Shown piece by piece: positions 35,901 through 47,819 of a DNA stretch of 64,000 nt. A program made the translations under genes and the position numbers. Origin of the DNA: Callipepla californica brunnescens (Eukaryota > Chordata > Aves > Galliformes > Odontophoridae). The notes below the pieces were generated by a model. The model was given only the letters and a program-made list of their open reading frames with translations, was not told the origin of the DNA and did no database searches. The stretch lies in assembly GCA_023055505.1 (NCBI GenBank), contig JALIRH010000001.1, forward strand, positions 8,372,467 through 8,436,466. Reading direction: 5' to 3'. Every line of letters begins with the position of its first letter. Position 1 is the stretch's first letter.

Positions 35901-37728
35901 TTGAAGAACATACTCAGTCTTCAGCTAATTACTTATGGTAATTTTATGTAGGTATTCTGGAATAGTAACTTCATTACACAGTGACTACTGCTTAATGAAA
36001 CTTGAAGTCTATGAAGTTACCTGACTAAACAGAGATATGAAGAGACTTTGATAGAAACTGCAGGAGTACATCTCACTTCAGTAGTCTTATGGATCCATTT
36101 ATTTCTTAATGAATTTACCAGGAATTTTTTCAGTTTTCATTTTCTAGGAGCAGCTGTCATGATATCAGTTCATGTTATCCTTAAAAGTTACAAATATCTT
36201 TATGAATTGTTCAGGCAGGCACGATATATTTATTGATTAAAAGACTGAAAATTATGCACAGAAAATTGAACCTGTCATTTCACTGACTGGTAAAGTCAGC
36301 GGTGGTTTGTTTGTTTGTCAGTTGTGATAAGACTGAAGTGCTTACCTTCAAGCAGGTATTTCAGTAGTAACTGTATAAAGCCTAGTATCTGCAAAGAATT
36401 TTAAGCCGTATATCTTTTATAAGGAGATCACTGAACAATTAATTAACTACTATGTATATCAATATAAAATCAACTGTTAAATCCAACAATATAAAATACA
36501 GTCACGCATATTATTCCGAAAGTTATTTTACACCCTCAGTTTCTGTGTGTGAACTGTAAAAATAAAAGTAATTCCAGTAAAAGGATGGGTAGGGCTTATT
36601 CAAGTGTGTGGGCACAATGCGATGACTAGATATTATTCTTTACTGACTGTTCTGTGAAAAATGTAGTAGCATATTCTTGTGTAGCTCAAGCAGAAAGATG
36701 CTGCAACTGGTTTGTCATGTTAACATGACAGGACAACACCTTAAGCAACCTTGTGTTATTGTCTTCCCTGACTCACAGGCATCCACTTACCATTTTGCAA
36801 TGTCTGGTATGTCCTCCTAACATTAGATTTACAATGAGAAGATGAGATTCACATGCTTTCTAACTCTAACTCTTTCTGCCCTAACTCAGTAAAAATATTT
36901 TGAGTCCCATAAAAACATCAAAAAGACACACATTTGGCCAGAGAACTCAAAATATACAAAAGAAAAAAAATAAATAAAAGAAGATATTTGCAGGTCTGAA
37001 TATGGTGTCCTTATTTGTGTGTCTTGAACAGAAAAGACTGGGATGACACATCTAAATTTCAGCAGGAGCTTTTCTGGGCTACTAAACTAGCCCAAAGGTA
37101 AATAAGAGGAGGTCATAGCCTTTAGAAACTTCCTAGCTCCTGGAATGAGAGCTATACAATGTGCTTGAAGCAAAGCACTAAAATCTTCCCTGAAGCATCT
37201 TTCTTTGGTTCCAAGGAAACAGGTTTTAGGACCTGAATGACAATTATTTATTTTAAAATCTTCAGTATTTAGTCCTAGTCTCTGATATTTTTACTTCTGA
37301 ATGTTAAAAGTCAGGCAATATCCAATCTGTGTTGAAGAATTCCTCACCCATTCTTATTCACCAGATCATTCATACAAAGTAGAAAAGAAGTTGTTACCTG
37401 GTCAACTACAAGTGACCAGACTGAAAATACAGCCCCATAGGAGAGAAGATACAGATTCTAAATACTTCACATTTGTAGATTGCATTGTGCGCACTCTGAA
37501 TCCACTGCAGTGCAAATGACAGTACTTGCAGTCACTATCAGTGGTGGTTTCATGGATGCAGAGCTACTTCACAAATAGCTTCCAACACTTTTTATATGAA
37601 ATGAAAATGAAAAATTTTTGCATTTATGTGAGCCTATATTAATTCTTTGTATATAACACTGAAGTGTAATTAAAGTATTACTACATAATGGCAAAGAATA
37701 TTTTCTCCTTAAGGAGTATAAACGTGTA

Positions 37729-38261
37729 AGTTGCTCTGAAAGTAATGTGTCCTATTTATTTCCATAGAAACAACAGATACAACAGATACAAAGAATGCAA
37801 TAACACTGTTTGGTAGAGCAAATTCTCAACTACAAAATAATTTTTCAATGTAGTCAGAAACATTATTAACACATTTTCATAAGTGGTGAACAAGAGCCTT
37901 CACGCTGCCTTCATACAAATGTCCATCAGAGGAGGAAACGCTGTTGTCACTGCTCAGACACACCACACAGAGCCTTGTTGTGCTCACATTCACTGTTTGG
38001 TCCCTATAAGCATTTAGCAAGCATCTATGAATGTCTTTTTTTTTTTTTTTTGCACATGGAGAAATTCAGTGTCACACCTTTGCTTGCACTTACATGTTCG
38101 ACACCAATTTGTCACATTGCTCCTCTGTTACCACCTGTCACATGGCAATAGAATGTAATGGAATATTGATGGGAAGGTACAGCCTCTTGTGTTGTACCAC
38201 CACTATCTGCCTCTGACATCATGGGCAAATCAAACAGAAGGCATTACTTTTGGAGTAGTTT
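37729..38261. mobile_element. Internally deleted mariner-like element (Galluhop-like)
   Basis: The left end reads AGTTGCTCTGAAAGTAATG and the right end, on the opposite strand, AACTACTCCAAAAGTAATG, giving diverged terminal inverted repeats of about 19 bp. The left interior (CCTATTTATTTCCATAGAAA) is what I recall of the chicken mariner family Galluhop. At about 530 bp the copy is much shorter than an autonomous mariner (usually about 1.3 kb), and no transposase frame remains. TA lies at 37727-37728 on the left, but a clean TA duplication on the right is not evident. A T-run (about 38036-38051) interrupts it. Family name from memory. Confidence 0.65.
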
Positions 38262-39853
38262 CATTAGTTCCATTTACTTAAGTTATATGCTTCACTATAG
38301 ATCAAAAAATCAATAAATCAGTCAATCAAAATGTAAACACTAGTGTAACACTGCAGACTTTAAAAGTGGAATCTTATGGTATCTTTGAATAAATAGAAAA
38401 AAAACAAACACAGCAAAATTGCTTGTTCATATCTGAAGAGCCACATTTATTTTCATTTCTGTTTCTCTTATGCTGAGATAACTTTTTAATCTCATTCTGG
38501 TAATATGAAGAAAGGATTGGGAATAGAAGTGTGAAAAATTGCATTTAAAACAGCAACAACTCTTTGTATATTACTTTCCTTAGTTTCCATTAATCACATG
38601 TGAAGAAAGAATATGAAAAGTTCAAAATTCTCAAGTTTTAAGAAGTTTCTCATCAGTAGCTTTATTGTAACACCTACTTTCTCATTTTAATTCTACAAAT
38701 ACTCATCAAATTGTAGCATTTGATGTATTTAATATGCGAATCAGAACTTGTGCTTCAGCCATATATTTAAACTTTTTCTAAGTATGGAGTCTTTTCTTAA
38801 TAAAATTTAAGACCAAATTAAATGATAAATTGATGCTTCAGTGAAGAATCCCCTTTAGAGAGTTTAAAATATTTTTCTGAATATATTGTGAAGAAACTTT
38901 GCAAGTGAGAAAAAGAAAGCCACTGATCTAGCTGATCAAAATGAGTTTGGGTGGTGGTTTTCCTTTTCCACAGATCAGAGAATACAGATGAATCAGTTTA
39001 GTAGAAACCAATATAATAGCAAACTGGAAATTATCTATGTGATTATTTGTACCAGCCCAAGAGACTTGGGACTAAGTGTTATACTGCTGCAGTGAGGAGA
39101 AATTTCTGATTGGTTAAAGGAACTCGGACATTTTTGAGGAATTTTCCACCTTGAAAGAGGTAGGAGAAACAAATATATCCATATTTAAGAGTTATTTTGT
39201 CTCAGTGAACTTGCCAAAGTTCAGATCTGTTTCAGAATATTTCCTAGTTGTCCTTTTTACCCCAAGTATCTGCTGAGGAACTGGAGTGTCCAAGACTAGC
39301 CCCTTCCTGTTGAGTACCTGGGGACATCCCATTGAAAGATTTGAAAGTTGAGGCCACTTGGCTAGTAGCAGTGAACTTACAAATCCTGATTCCAAGCCTC
39401 TTCCTTCTGCTTTACATATTTGAATTTCTGAGAGAATGAAAACTGTTTTGAAAACCCCTTTAAGAGGGCCAATTTATAGATTACTACACATCACAATATT
39501 GTAAGAATTTAAAATAATTAATCAAAAGCAACAGACACTGTTAAGCGTATCAGATTTTCACTACCACCTGGAAGTCATCCTTAACTGCAATTGTTCCATT
39601 AAAAAAATAAAAGATAGAAGCAGATACACTTTTCATACAATAACATTTAACAATCTGATGCAAAAACCTTTGAAATTAGTGATTTAAAGAGTGTAAACAA
39701 TAGCCTTTTGGTTATAATAATTTCTGTGGCTCGGAATACAAATATCTGTGGTAACTTCATGACACTTTTGAAACATGTAAGTGTTTTAATGTCTTTTCAT
39801 TATTCATTAGTATTTATCATGTCTTCCTTATATATTACAGTCAAAGTTCTCTG
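38262..39853. other. Unique AT-rich DNA, no gene seen
   Basis: About 1.6 kb with nothing recognisable. The one longer frame (39192-39395 minus, 67 codons) has no protein features. Confidence 0.55.
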
Positions 39854-39985
39854 TAGAATAGAACAATGCAGCTGGAAAAAATCTTCAAAGATCATTTAGT
39901 CCAACTGCCTCAACTCCAGGGTTAACCCAAATTAAAGCATATTGTTGAGGGTGTTATGTAAAAGAACACTCCATGGTTGAAACAA
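39854..39985 (-). mobile_element. CR1 LINE 3' end, antisense, diverged
   Basis: On the plus strand, TAGAATAGAACAATGCAGCT leads into TCAAAGATCATTTAGTCCAA and then GGGTTAACCCAAATTAAAGC, the complement of a diverged CR1 3' end (CR1-X-like in my recollection). It is 5'-truncated with an indistinct boundary near 39985 and no coding content. Confidence 0.8.
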
Positions 39986-42900
39986 GAATTACCAAAGACC
40001 TCTTTATGCTGTTCTCTCCATAGATAGACTCACTGCCTGCAAGACTGCCAGAACTTCATGTACAAATGATTTGATGTTAAAATTTAAATTGTCAAACTGA
40101 TCTGGAAGTTTCTTACTAGACAGTGGATTCATGACTTCAACGTAGAATTACTTACTCATTTCACTTACTACTACAGTTTCATTACTAAGCAAAAATGTTA
40201 CTTTGTTTCACATACATAGACAAACAAAAAATAGGATAATAACTTAGCTATTTTAAAATTAGGACTTGCAATTTTTAATTAATTTTATTCTGTAAGGAAA
40301 ATAGTAATAGGTTTAGCTGAACAGTTTTGCCACATACAGAAATTCTATATCAAGTTAAAAGTCCACACTGCTCTTTGTGCTTGCCTGTGCACATACTGAT
40401 TTTTACTGCATGTATTTCAGTTATGAAATTAAAATACATAAATATAAAGAATTAAATAGTGAATGGACTGAATTTTCTTTCTAGGGACAGTGAGATTCAA
40501 AGTCACATTTTCATATCCTAATTCTTTAAATTTTACATAAATTTTGTCTTGTATATATGTGGATGTTGCATTTAATTTCATCTTCTTATACATTTGATAA
40601 TACAAAGAGATTGGGAAGCATACAGATATAACAACTGGTTTTAAAGAAACTCTGTGAACAAAAATATTAAGGTTAAGACATAAACTGCCTGACAGCTCTT
40701 TTGTTAAACCTATCCTAAGTCTTACTCAGGTATTATTTTTAAGGTATTTAGTAATAACATCCTTTCAAACATGTCATCTCTGTATGAGTACCACTATTTG
40801 TCTAAGTGCTATAGTCAAATCTCACTGTACTCCAGACTCACACAAATCTTCACTCAACAGTGGTTGGTAAAAAAAAGAAAAACAAAACAATAATAATGAG
40901 GACAACAACAAAAATTGTATACATTGGCTAAAATAGCTATAGACTGAATAATGGTAATTATAAAATATTTGGATAATCCTAACATTTGCTTTCTGGAGAT
41001 TTGAAACATGTCAGGCACAGCCTAAACTAGCTTCACTGAAATACTTCATTTAAAAAATGGCAAAAAAATTGGAGAAGGGTAAAGAATTTCTTTGACAATA
41101 TGCACCTTATATCCTGAAAAAATTCGTGTAAATGTTTCAAATTAATACCTTGCTGAGTTCTCCATCTTCCTTTGCACTCCGTCAGGAACAGAGATATTCT
41201 TAAATGTGACAGTTTAAGAAATCTTCAGAGGACTGTGCGTAAGTGACCCACAGCATTCCAAGCTGCTTGTGAATTTTTAATAGAGCTTCTACTTTTTCGT
41301 CTTCATTTCTATTCAGATGACCAATGTTAGGTAACAAAAATGAATTATAAAAAAGACTGAACATGATTTTAGTTTACTGGAGAATATGGGAAAAATAATA
41401 TTTACTTTTTTGTACTCTCTCCAGAAAGAATATCAGATGAAGAGGAAAGGGTAAACAGTGATTGAGAAATAGAGCTTATTTCATTTTTTTTTCTTTTTGT
41501 TCTATTTTTGGTGCCTAACAAACTCTTTTTAATTCATTATTTCACTGTATATGTTTCAGCGATAAAATAGAGAAGTCTTTAAATTTAAATCCTTTACATT
41601 TTTACAAACTGACTTAATAGGCAAAATAATTAGATATAGCTGAGAATTTTGAAATGAAATGAATAGATTTAACAAGAGATTTATAAGATATATAAGAATA
41701 GCAAAATATTTTTGATGGAAATTTGTGCAAATAAAAACAGTATGAACATTAATGGATTCATTGCTATTAAACTGTAGGCAGTAAAGTTTTATAGTTTTTT
41801 AGTTTTATTTAATTATATCCCAGATATAGGAAAGGCACTATAAGCAAATTATATTATGACATTTTAAGGTTTATTACCTTAGTAAATTTATCTTCTATGT
41901 GCCCAGAAAAAAAATAAGGTGATAAATGATTATATATTTTCTACAATGCACTGAATGAATGAATGATATAGAGACATTAAAGAAAGGTTAGAGGAAAAAA
42001 AATCAGAAGAAATCATCATTAGAATACATATATGACACATATTCCTCTTTAAGAAGCAGAAAAAATAATGACATGACATGGAGGAACTGAAGTATATGTA
42101 CAACTCCATAATAGATTAAATATCTTCATGACTGCATTAATGCAAGTTAGTTCCAATTAACACTGTTAACAAAGGAACCGAAAAGGACAATAATAGCATT
42201 ATTTTATGTTCACAGAAATAGTGAGAGATGTGCACAAATAACAAATTTTGAAAGTTCCTAAGAAACTATTTGTGGCAGTTGGTTTATTATTGTGCTGACC
42301 AGAACACGTTTGGAATTTATGAAGAAATGTTGACATTGTATTGTAAAATATCCTTAGTAATCACAACAGTGACAAATCATTCTGGATAGAAATCACACTG
42401 TAAAATATGCCACTGAATACTGTCTGTTTAAATAAGGCAAGAGTGCACATATTCTAAACTCTTAAAAGTCAGATGAAGTTGCAGTTATAGCATTTTCAAT
42501 ACACAGTGAAACCAAAATTTCGCAGCTAGTAGTTAACTAACATTCTCTTTACGGTAAAAGAACAAATATGAGGGCTTTGTGAGGATGAGTATAGAGCAGA
42601 GATCTACTAAATATTTGCAAAAAGCATAAACCATAGTTTTGACGTTTTTTTTCTTCATACATACCCTTCTTTTCAGAAAGAGTATGATATAAAGAGAAGG
42701 TGTGACCATTCTTTAACATTGCCCACATATAAGAGGTACAGACACACTTGAAAAATGATTGAATGATCCACGCTGGCCTTGAAAAAGGGAAACAAAAAGA
42801 AGATGTATAGGAAGAAAGCTGTAGATTTTCTTCTCAGTTAATATAAGATTCTGTGGGACATTCTTTCACCTTTCTGAATCTCCAACATAACTTGCCATTT

Positions 42901-44421
42901 AATAAGAATATTTTGCTTTATTCAAAGTGGTTTTGCATGATATAACTCTCACTTTAAGAAAATAAAAAAACATGGAATAAAAAGATGATAATGTATAACT
43001 GAAGATTGATAAGGTCTTCAATTTCCAAAAGTTTTGATCTTCAAAAAATTCTAAAGTACCTTTATTTTTCAAAATGTAATTGTGAAATAAAAATCTATGC
43101 AGAAAGAAAGCCAGTTATTACACCTTTGACCCTGAATTGCTGACACAGTCCTTCTGGATACGGGAATTCTCAGAAACAGACTTTTGCATGTTATGATGAA
43201 CTCACTAGTATTAAAAGAGAGGTCTCCTGTTCATGTGTGCAGGTAAAATGTTTAATCCTCTGACTTTGTTCATTACCACAGAAAGTAGAAGAAACTATAT
43301 TTAGGCTTTCATGCAGTTTAAACAAACTGTGTTGTTTCTCATAGCACACTATTCACTAAGTATTGCTGTTTAGAGACTACAGAGACACAGAAACCATGGA
43401 CTTAATGTATTTTCATAAGAAGAAATGTTCTACGGAAGCATTAAATGCATGAGAATGCATAGCAGAAGTTCAGATTATGATCTTAGACTGACATTTAAAT
43501 ATAGAATCTGAATAATATTGGGTGAACCTGTGTTTTCTCTGCATCTGCCATATGTGGGATACTGCTACGGTTTTATGCACAGTAGACATGAGACTGAGAG
43601 AAAACTTGACTAAGACTGAATTGCATATATTTAACAAGGCAATTAGTAATATTAATAACTTATCCAGACTTCTGATGCATCCTCTATCACTTGTGGCTTT
43701 AAAGTCCATGTGCAATCTGGTTTAAAATAAAATTATTTCAGGAAGTTCTATGTTTGCCTGCATTAAGGAAGATAGGGGTATAATGACTGGAATTAATTTG
43801 TTTTGCTCCTGAAATCAGTACAAACACAAATGCAAAAGGAAATATCTGAGGTCATTTCTGCCTATTGCAAAATCTATTGCTAAGAAAGGCTAGTGATCAT
43901 CTTTTTTCAGATAAAAGTTTTTCTTCTTCAGATGTAGATTTCTCTCATGATAGTACTACGTAATATTTAGGACAAATGATTTCATTTTTTTCTCATATAA
44001 AAATCTTTACTCATCCTCATTTGTGCATTCTATACACATTTCTTTGTATCTATCTACAAATGAATTATTGAAAAAAGAAATAAATAAGGATACTTTAATC
44101 AAAAGATTTTTCTATGATTGATTTTCCCCCACATACTATGGGGAGAACTAATGAGCACTTTGCTTTTCTTCAGAACTTAATATATTATTTGCTTGTTCGA
44201 TAAATCAGTGTTTTAATATTTACTCTTTATTGAAATCTAGATTTTATGAGTTTGCATTTCTGAATATCTTTTAAGATTCAAATGTTTGCTAGTGAAATGA
44301 TTATAAATCACATTTAGTTAATAGTTAGGCATTATTTATGGCCAGACACTATCCTGAAATTATGGATTGCTTGTAATTTAAAGCAAATATTCACATTCAG
44401 TAAAAGTAATAATGGCAGTAT

Positions 44422-44429
44422 CATCATAG

Positions 44430-44460
<31 letters not shown>
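44422..44460. repeat. (CAT)n microsatellite
   Basis: Ten uninterrupted CAT units (44431-44460), preceded by two more separated by AGT. A clean trinucleotide microsatellite in noncoding DNA. Confidence 0.97.
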
Positions 44461-45597
44461 ATATAGTTATTTTCTGTTGTGTTCTTCCAAGCCATACCAC
44501 TGATGAATTCATTTGATCTTACCCTCTTTGCAAAATGTTCTGTGGTCATTGCTGAATGCAAAAGGGGGAATGGACATCTCATTCCTCTCTGTAATTAAAA
44601 CAAGAAAGATTTAACCACATTGGTTTAGACAGATGCTGATGGTCTTATAAACAAACCATTCAATTACCTGTAGGAGCTGGAAAGAGCGTTCATGTGGGAT
44701 GGGACTTTAAATAGGATGTTCTGCTCTATTCTACTACTGGTATATTTGCACTCAGTGAAAGAAATAGAAATTGATTTATTTTTATTTTTTATTTTTTTTA
44801 ATCTGGCACCATGAACAATTCTAGCTGCATTTTATTACTCGTGAAGTTTCTTGTCCTTCATTAAGAAATTTGGAAATATGTTCAACTGAAAGAAGAATGT
44901 GGCATTCATTGGACAGCTAGTGTTTTCTGATCCTTTTCTCATGATTCATAAGTGATTGGACCTCTGAAATCATCATAAGGTCAGGATTTTAAAGAAGCTA
45001 TATTTTTACAGAAATTTTTATTTGCGTGCATACTATATTTTGAGTTTTCATATCTCAGCAACATATTCATTCCCCTAAATGTAGAAAACTTCTGATACAC
45101 TCTCTGAGAAATATTTTTGTTCATATTTTAAATCATCTCTACATTTTTATCTCCATGTCTGGCTTGATGATTATCTGGGTTCTCTATTCTTCTTCCTCCT
45201 ATAGGAGACTGTTCATAGATAGTAGATGAAGATTTCCCTCTATATTTCCTTTGGGCAAGATCTAGATTGGATTTAGTTTTCATTGGAAGGATACAGTTAG
45301 ATCACAATTATAAATTACCTAATTAATAATCAGTCCACGTAACTTCTTTGTCACATGACTGGAAAACAATGGTCTGGGCAAAGATCTCACACTAGCCCCA
45401 TGACCAGAATTTAGTAGCAGTATGGACTGCCAGCCCACATGATCTTTATCAATTAAAGTATCTGGGAAGGTCTAACTAATCTTTGTATTGGCTTTTCATC
45501 ACTCATGGAAGAAATAGTGTCCCATACTGATGGGAAAAGCTATCTTTCAAAATTAAAGCTCTGAACTAAATGGGACTGAAGTTAATGTGTTTTTTTT

Positions 45598-45662
45598 ATT
45601 ATTATTCTATTTTATTTTATTTTATTTTATTTCATTTCATTTTTATTTTTTATTTTATTTTT
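45598..45662. repeat. (TTTTA)n-type low-complexity repeat
   Basis: A run of TTTTA and TTTCA words after a short ATT repeat. It is an impure pentanucleotide microsatellite. Confidence 0.92.
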
Positions 45663-46684
45663 CCCATGGAAGAAATTATTTTATAAAGAGCAGGCAATAC
45701 AAATGAAAAAAATAATCTAATTTATCATTCTCCTAAGTAAATGATTACAAGCTCTACATGAATTAGGACAATTTGCTAAATTAGGACTGGGTATGCCACA
45801 TAAGACTTTGTTAGATTTTAAAAAGAATTATTCAGACAGTGTGGAAATACAAAATTAGCTTATGCCACACTAATTTAGTCAATGATTTTTCTGTCTCCCA
45901 TGAGTGTTGTGAGACAATAATTATCTCATTCTCAAGTAGCTGGACATACAGTAATTTAAACTATCCAATTTAACTATCTTTGTTTCTTTGTTAATCATTT
46001 AAATTATAGACATTAATTAATTTGAATATATCAAATGTGAATAGAAATCAGTAGTTTTGTGCAGTATTTTCTGTGTAACGTACAGTAAGCTGTAATTAAA
46101 GCTAGATGAGCTCTTAAAAAAAATCCCTTAATTTGTCATATATGAGCACATGGTGAGCTTAATTAATGTCAGTAGGGTAAAATCAAGCATTTTAAAGTGC
46201 TAATTTAGGATAACAGAATATTAGCTTCGGCAATTTGGAAATGCTAGTTCATTTCTAATTGTGTGGTTTGTTTCTGAAGAATTTCATTGTTTTAGACACA
46301 GAACAATTGAACGTGTAGGAGGAGGTGGTGAATAATATTTTAAGATATACTTTCTGGTTGTCTGAAAGTATAACGATATTTAAAATTGCACATAGAAATA
46401 TTATAAATTGTGCAGACCATAATCAATCTCTGTTACCTGGGGAAACTGAGCACAATTTTGGCAATTACTACAAATATCACTACAACAGGATTCTACCAGA
46501 CTCCAAGCAGAAGAGCAATTTATATTGAAACACTGCTAGCAAGTTTTTCCTGGGGTGGCTTGTCCATTCAGAAAGTTCTTGCCGAATCTAGTTCAAGGAC
46601 AAATAATTTTTTTACTATGTTGTCATACATTGAGTTTCTATATTTGAGTTCCAGTGTTTTCTAAGATGAAAAACTGTCTTAACA

Positions 46685-46910
46685 GGCCCAGAGGATAGTG
46701 GTTGATGTTGAAAAGTCTAGTTGGAGTCCAGTAAAAAGCAGAGTACAGCCTGGTGGAGGCAGGCTTTTTATACTAATGCCTAGTGGCAGGACAAGACTTG
46801 CAACACAGATGGTTCTGTCTAAACACCTTTATTCTTTGTATGATGGAGCACTGCACAGGTTGCCCACAGATTCCTTGGAGTCTCTTCCTTGCAGTTTTTC
46901 AAAAGCCACC
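46685..46910 (+). mobile_element. CR1 LINE, 5' piece of a split copy
   Basis: The sense CR1 begins with ORF2-derived sequence (CCCAGAGGATAGTGGTTGAT, AGTTGGAGTCCAGT), then jumps to the 3' untranslated region (GGCAGGACAAGA..., CACAGGTTGCCCACAG, TTTTTCAAAAGCCACC), so it carries an internal deletion near 46740-46780. It stops at CCACC and resumes after an inserted LTR at 47656. The ORF2 frame is fragmentary and dead. Confidence 0.88.
46906..46910. other. Target-site duplication (left), CCACC
   Basis: The five bases directly before the LTR start at 46911 are repeated directly after its end (47656-47660). With one copy removed, the CR1 sequence on the two sides joins without gap. Confidence 0.93.
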
Positions 46911-47655
46911 TGTGAAAGACGGAAACTGTTTCCCTTCTTTTGTCTCAAAGCTTGCTTCGTAAGGCCTTTTCTGGTGACAAGACTCTGACTGATAACTGCC
47001 GGTTACCCAGATGGGTGTTATGGTGCCTCATTGTCTCTGCTTATGGTTGTAAAGATAAGCAGAAATAGGTGCAAATAGTCTTTTCCGGGGGGTAGGGCTT
47101 GGAGAAGCTGACCACCACAGAAAGACAATGCTCCTGCATGGCAAGGAAGGCAACATCCGCTGCTGGCTTATCTGTTGAGCCAGACATGTCACACAAGCAA
47201 AGAGAAAAAAATACCTGAGAAATGGGGATAAAAGGCCTTCACTGTACCAAGGATTTGGGAGATGAGAAGAGATGAATTGAAAAGAGAAGAAGAGAGGAGA
47301 AGAATTCCTGGAGAAGAACTCCCAGAGAGAAAATCTTTGAGGAGAACTCCCGAAGACGGACCCTGAGGCCTGCTTGCTGCCATCTCCCATCCCCCACGGT
47401 GACCAGACGAGTTCCTGTGACTACGAACCTCGTTGGACCCACGGTGGTGAATATATCTCTCTTGCTTTCTATCAAGACTCCTTGCTTTTTTTATCCCTTT
47501 TCTATCGCTCACCTTCCCTTCCCCATATCCCTAAGCAACTAGTAATTGTAATAAACTGGTTGGGCTAACATTTGACCCGTTGCGTCTTAATCTCGCCATC
47601 GGGTATACACATAATCAAAGAACCTCGTCTCCCTCCTTTATATTGGAGCGTGACA
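46911..47655 (+). mobile_element. ERV solo LTR, 745 bp, inside CR1
   Basis: A complete solitary LTR. It starts TGTGAAAGAC and ends GCGTGACA, so it has TG...CA termini, and is flanked by the 5-bp duplication CCACC. A TATA-like ATAAAAGG is at 47228-47235 and the poly(A) signal AATAAA at 47550-47555, which defines the orientation as plus. Its last ~200 bp match the partial LTR of the ERV at 18470-18668. A GAGAAGA-type purine-rich stretch lies in the middle (about 47265-47345). The 5-bp duplication fits gamma/ERV1-like or ERVL-like groups and not a 6-bp ERVK-type integrase. Open frames over it (up to 120 codons, minus) are shadows. No internal region remains, as expected after LTR-LTR recombination. 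Confidence 0.93.
47550..47555 (+). terminator. LTR poly(A) signal AATAAA
   Basis: A canonical AATAAA in the solo LTR about 100 bp before its end. The same signal in the same sequence context occurs in the related partial LTR near 18.57 kb. Confidence 0.8.
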
Positions 47656-47819
47656 CCACCTTGATGCTATCCTGAGCAACCAGCTCTGATTGGCCCTTCT
47701 CGAGCAGGGTTGGCTCAGGTAGCTTCCAGAGGTCCCCACCAATCTCAGCCATGGTGCACTTCTGTCATCAGCCTTGCCTAAGACCCCAGCCAGGCATCTG
47801 TGTGATTCTGTGATTCTGG
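47656..47819 (+). mobile_element. CR1 LINE, 3' piece of a split copy
   Basis: This is the continuation of the CR1 interrupted at 46910: CTATCCTGAGCAACC, CGAGCAGGGTTGGCTC, CCAGAGGTCCCCACCAATCT, ending TGTGATTCTGTGATTCTGG. It begins with the right-hand CCACC duplication (47656-47660). About 45 bp (roughly 47753-47797) between CAGCCAT and the terminal repeats are extra relative to the usual CR1 3' end. Confidence 0.92.

Larger units (their letters stand above)
29728..37728. other. Unique AT-rich DNA with simple repeats, no gene seen
   Basis: About 8 kb without a recognisable gene. It contains an AAC repeat (about 30394-30418), an AT repeat (31189-31215), adjacent T and G runs (32744-32770), a 26-base A-run (32917-32942) and two perfect small inverted repeats (29947-29971 and 36713-36730). 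The part near 32.0-32.6 kb is motif-dense. Open frames (up to 109 codons) show no domains. Confidence 0.55.
39986..46684. other. Very AT-rich unique DNA, no gene seen
   Basis: About 6.7 kb, the most gene-poor part of the window. Few frames exceed 60 codons. It contains a CAT trinucleotide repeat (44422-44460) and a TTTTA-type pentanucleotide repeat (45598-45662). A TAAT-rich stretch near 46090-46240 is a weak regulatory candidate. No interspersed repeat was recognised. Confidence 0.55.

Noticed and set aside
44422..44460. Regular repeats as a CRISPR-like array (also 30394-30418 and 61773-61812)
   Set aside because: These are microsatellites without spacers, and the genome is vertebrate.
47028..47512. 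Minus-strand frames of up to 120 codons
   Set aside because: They lie antisense within the solo LTR and are Ser/Phe/Leu-rich translations of its purine-rich middle.
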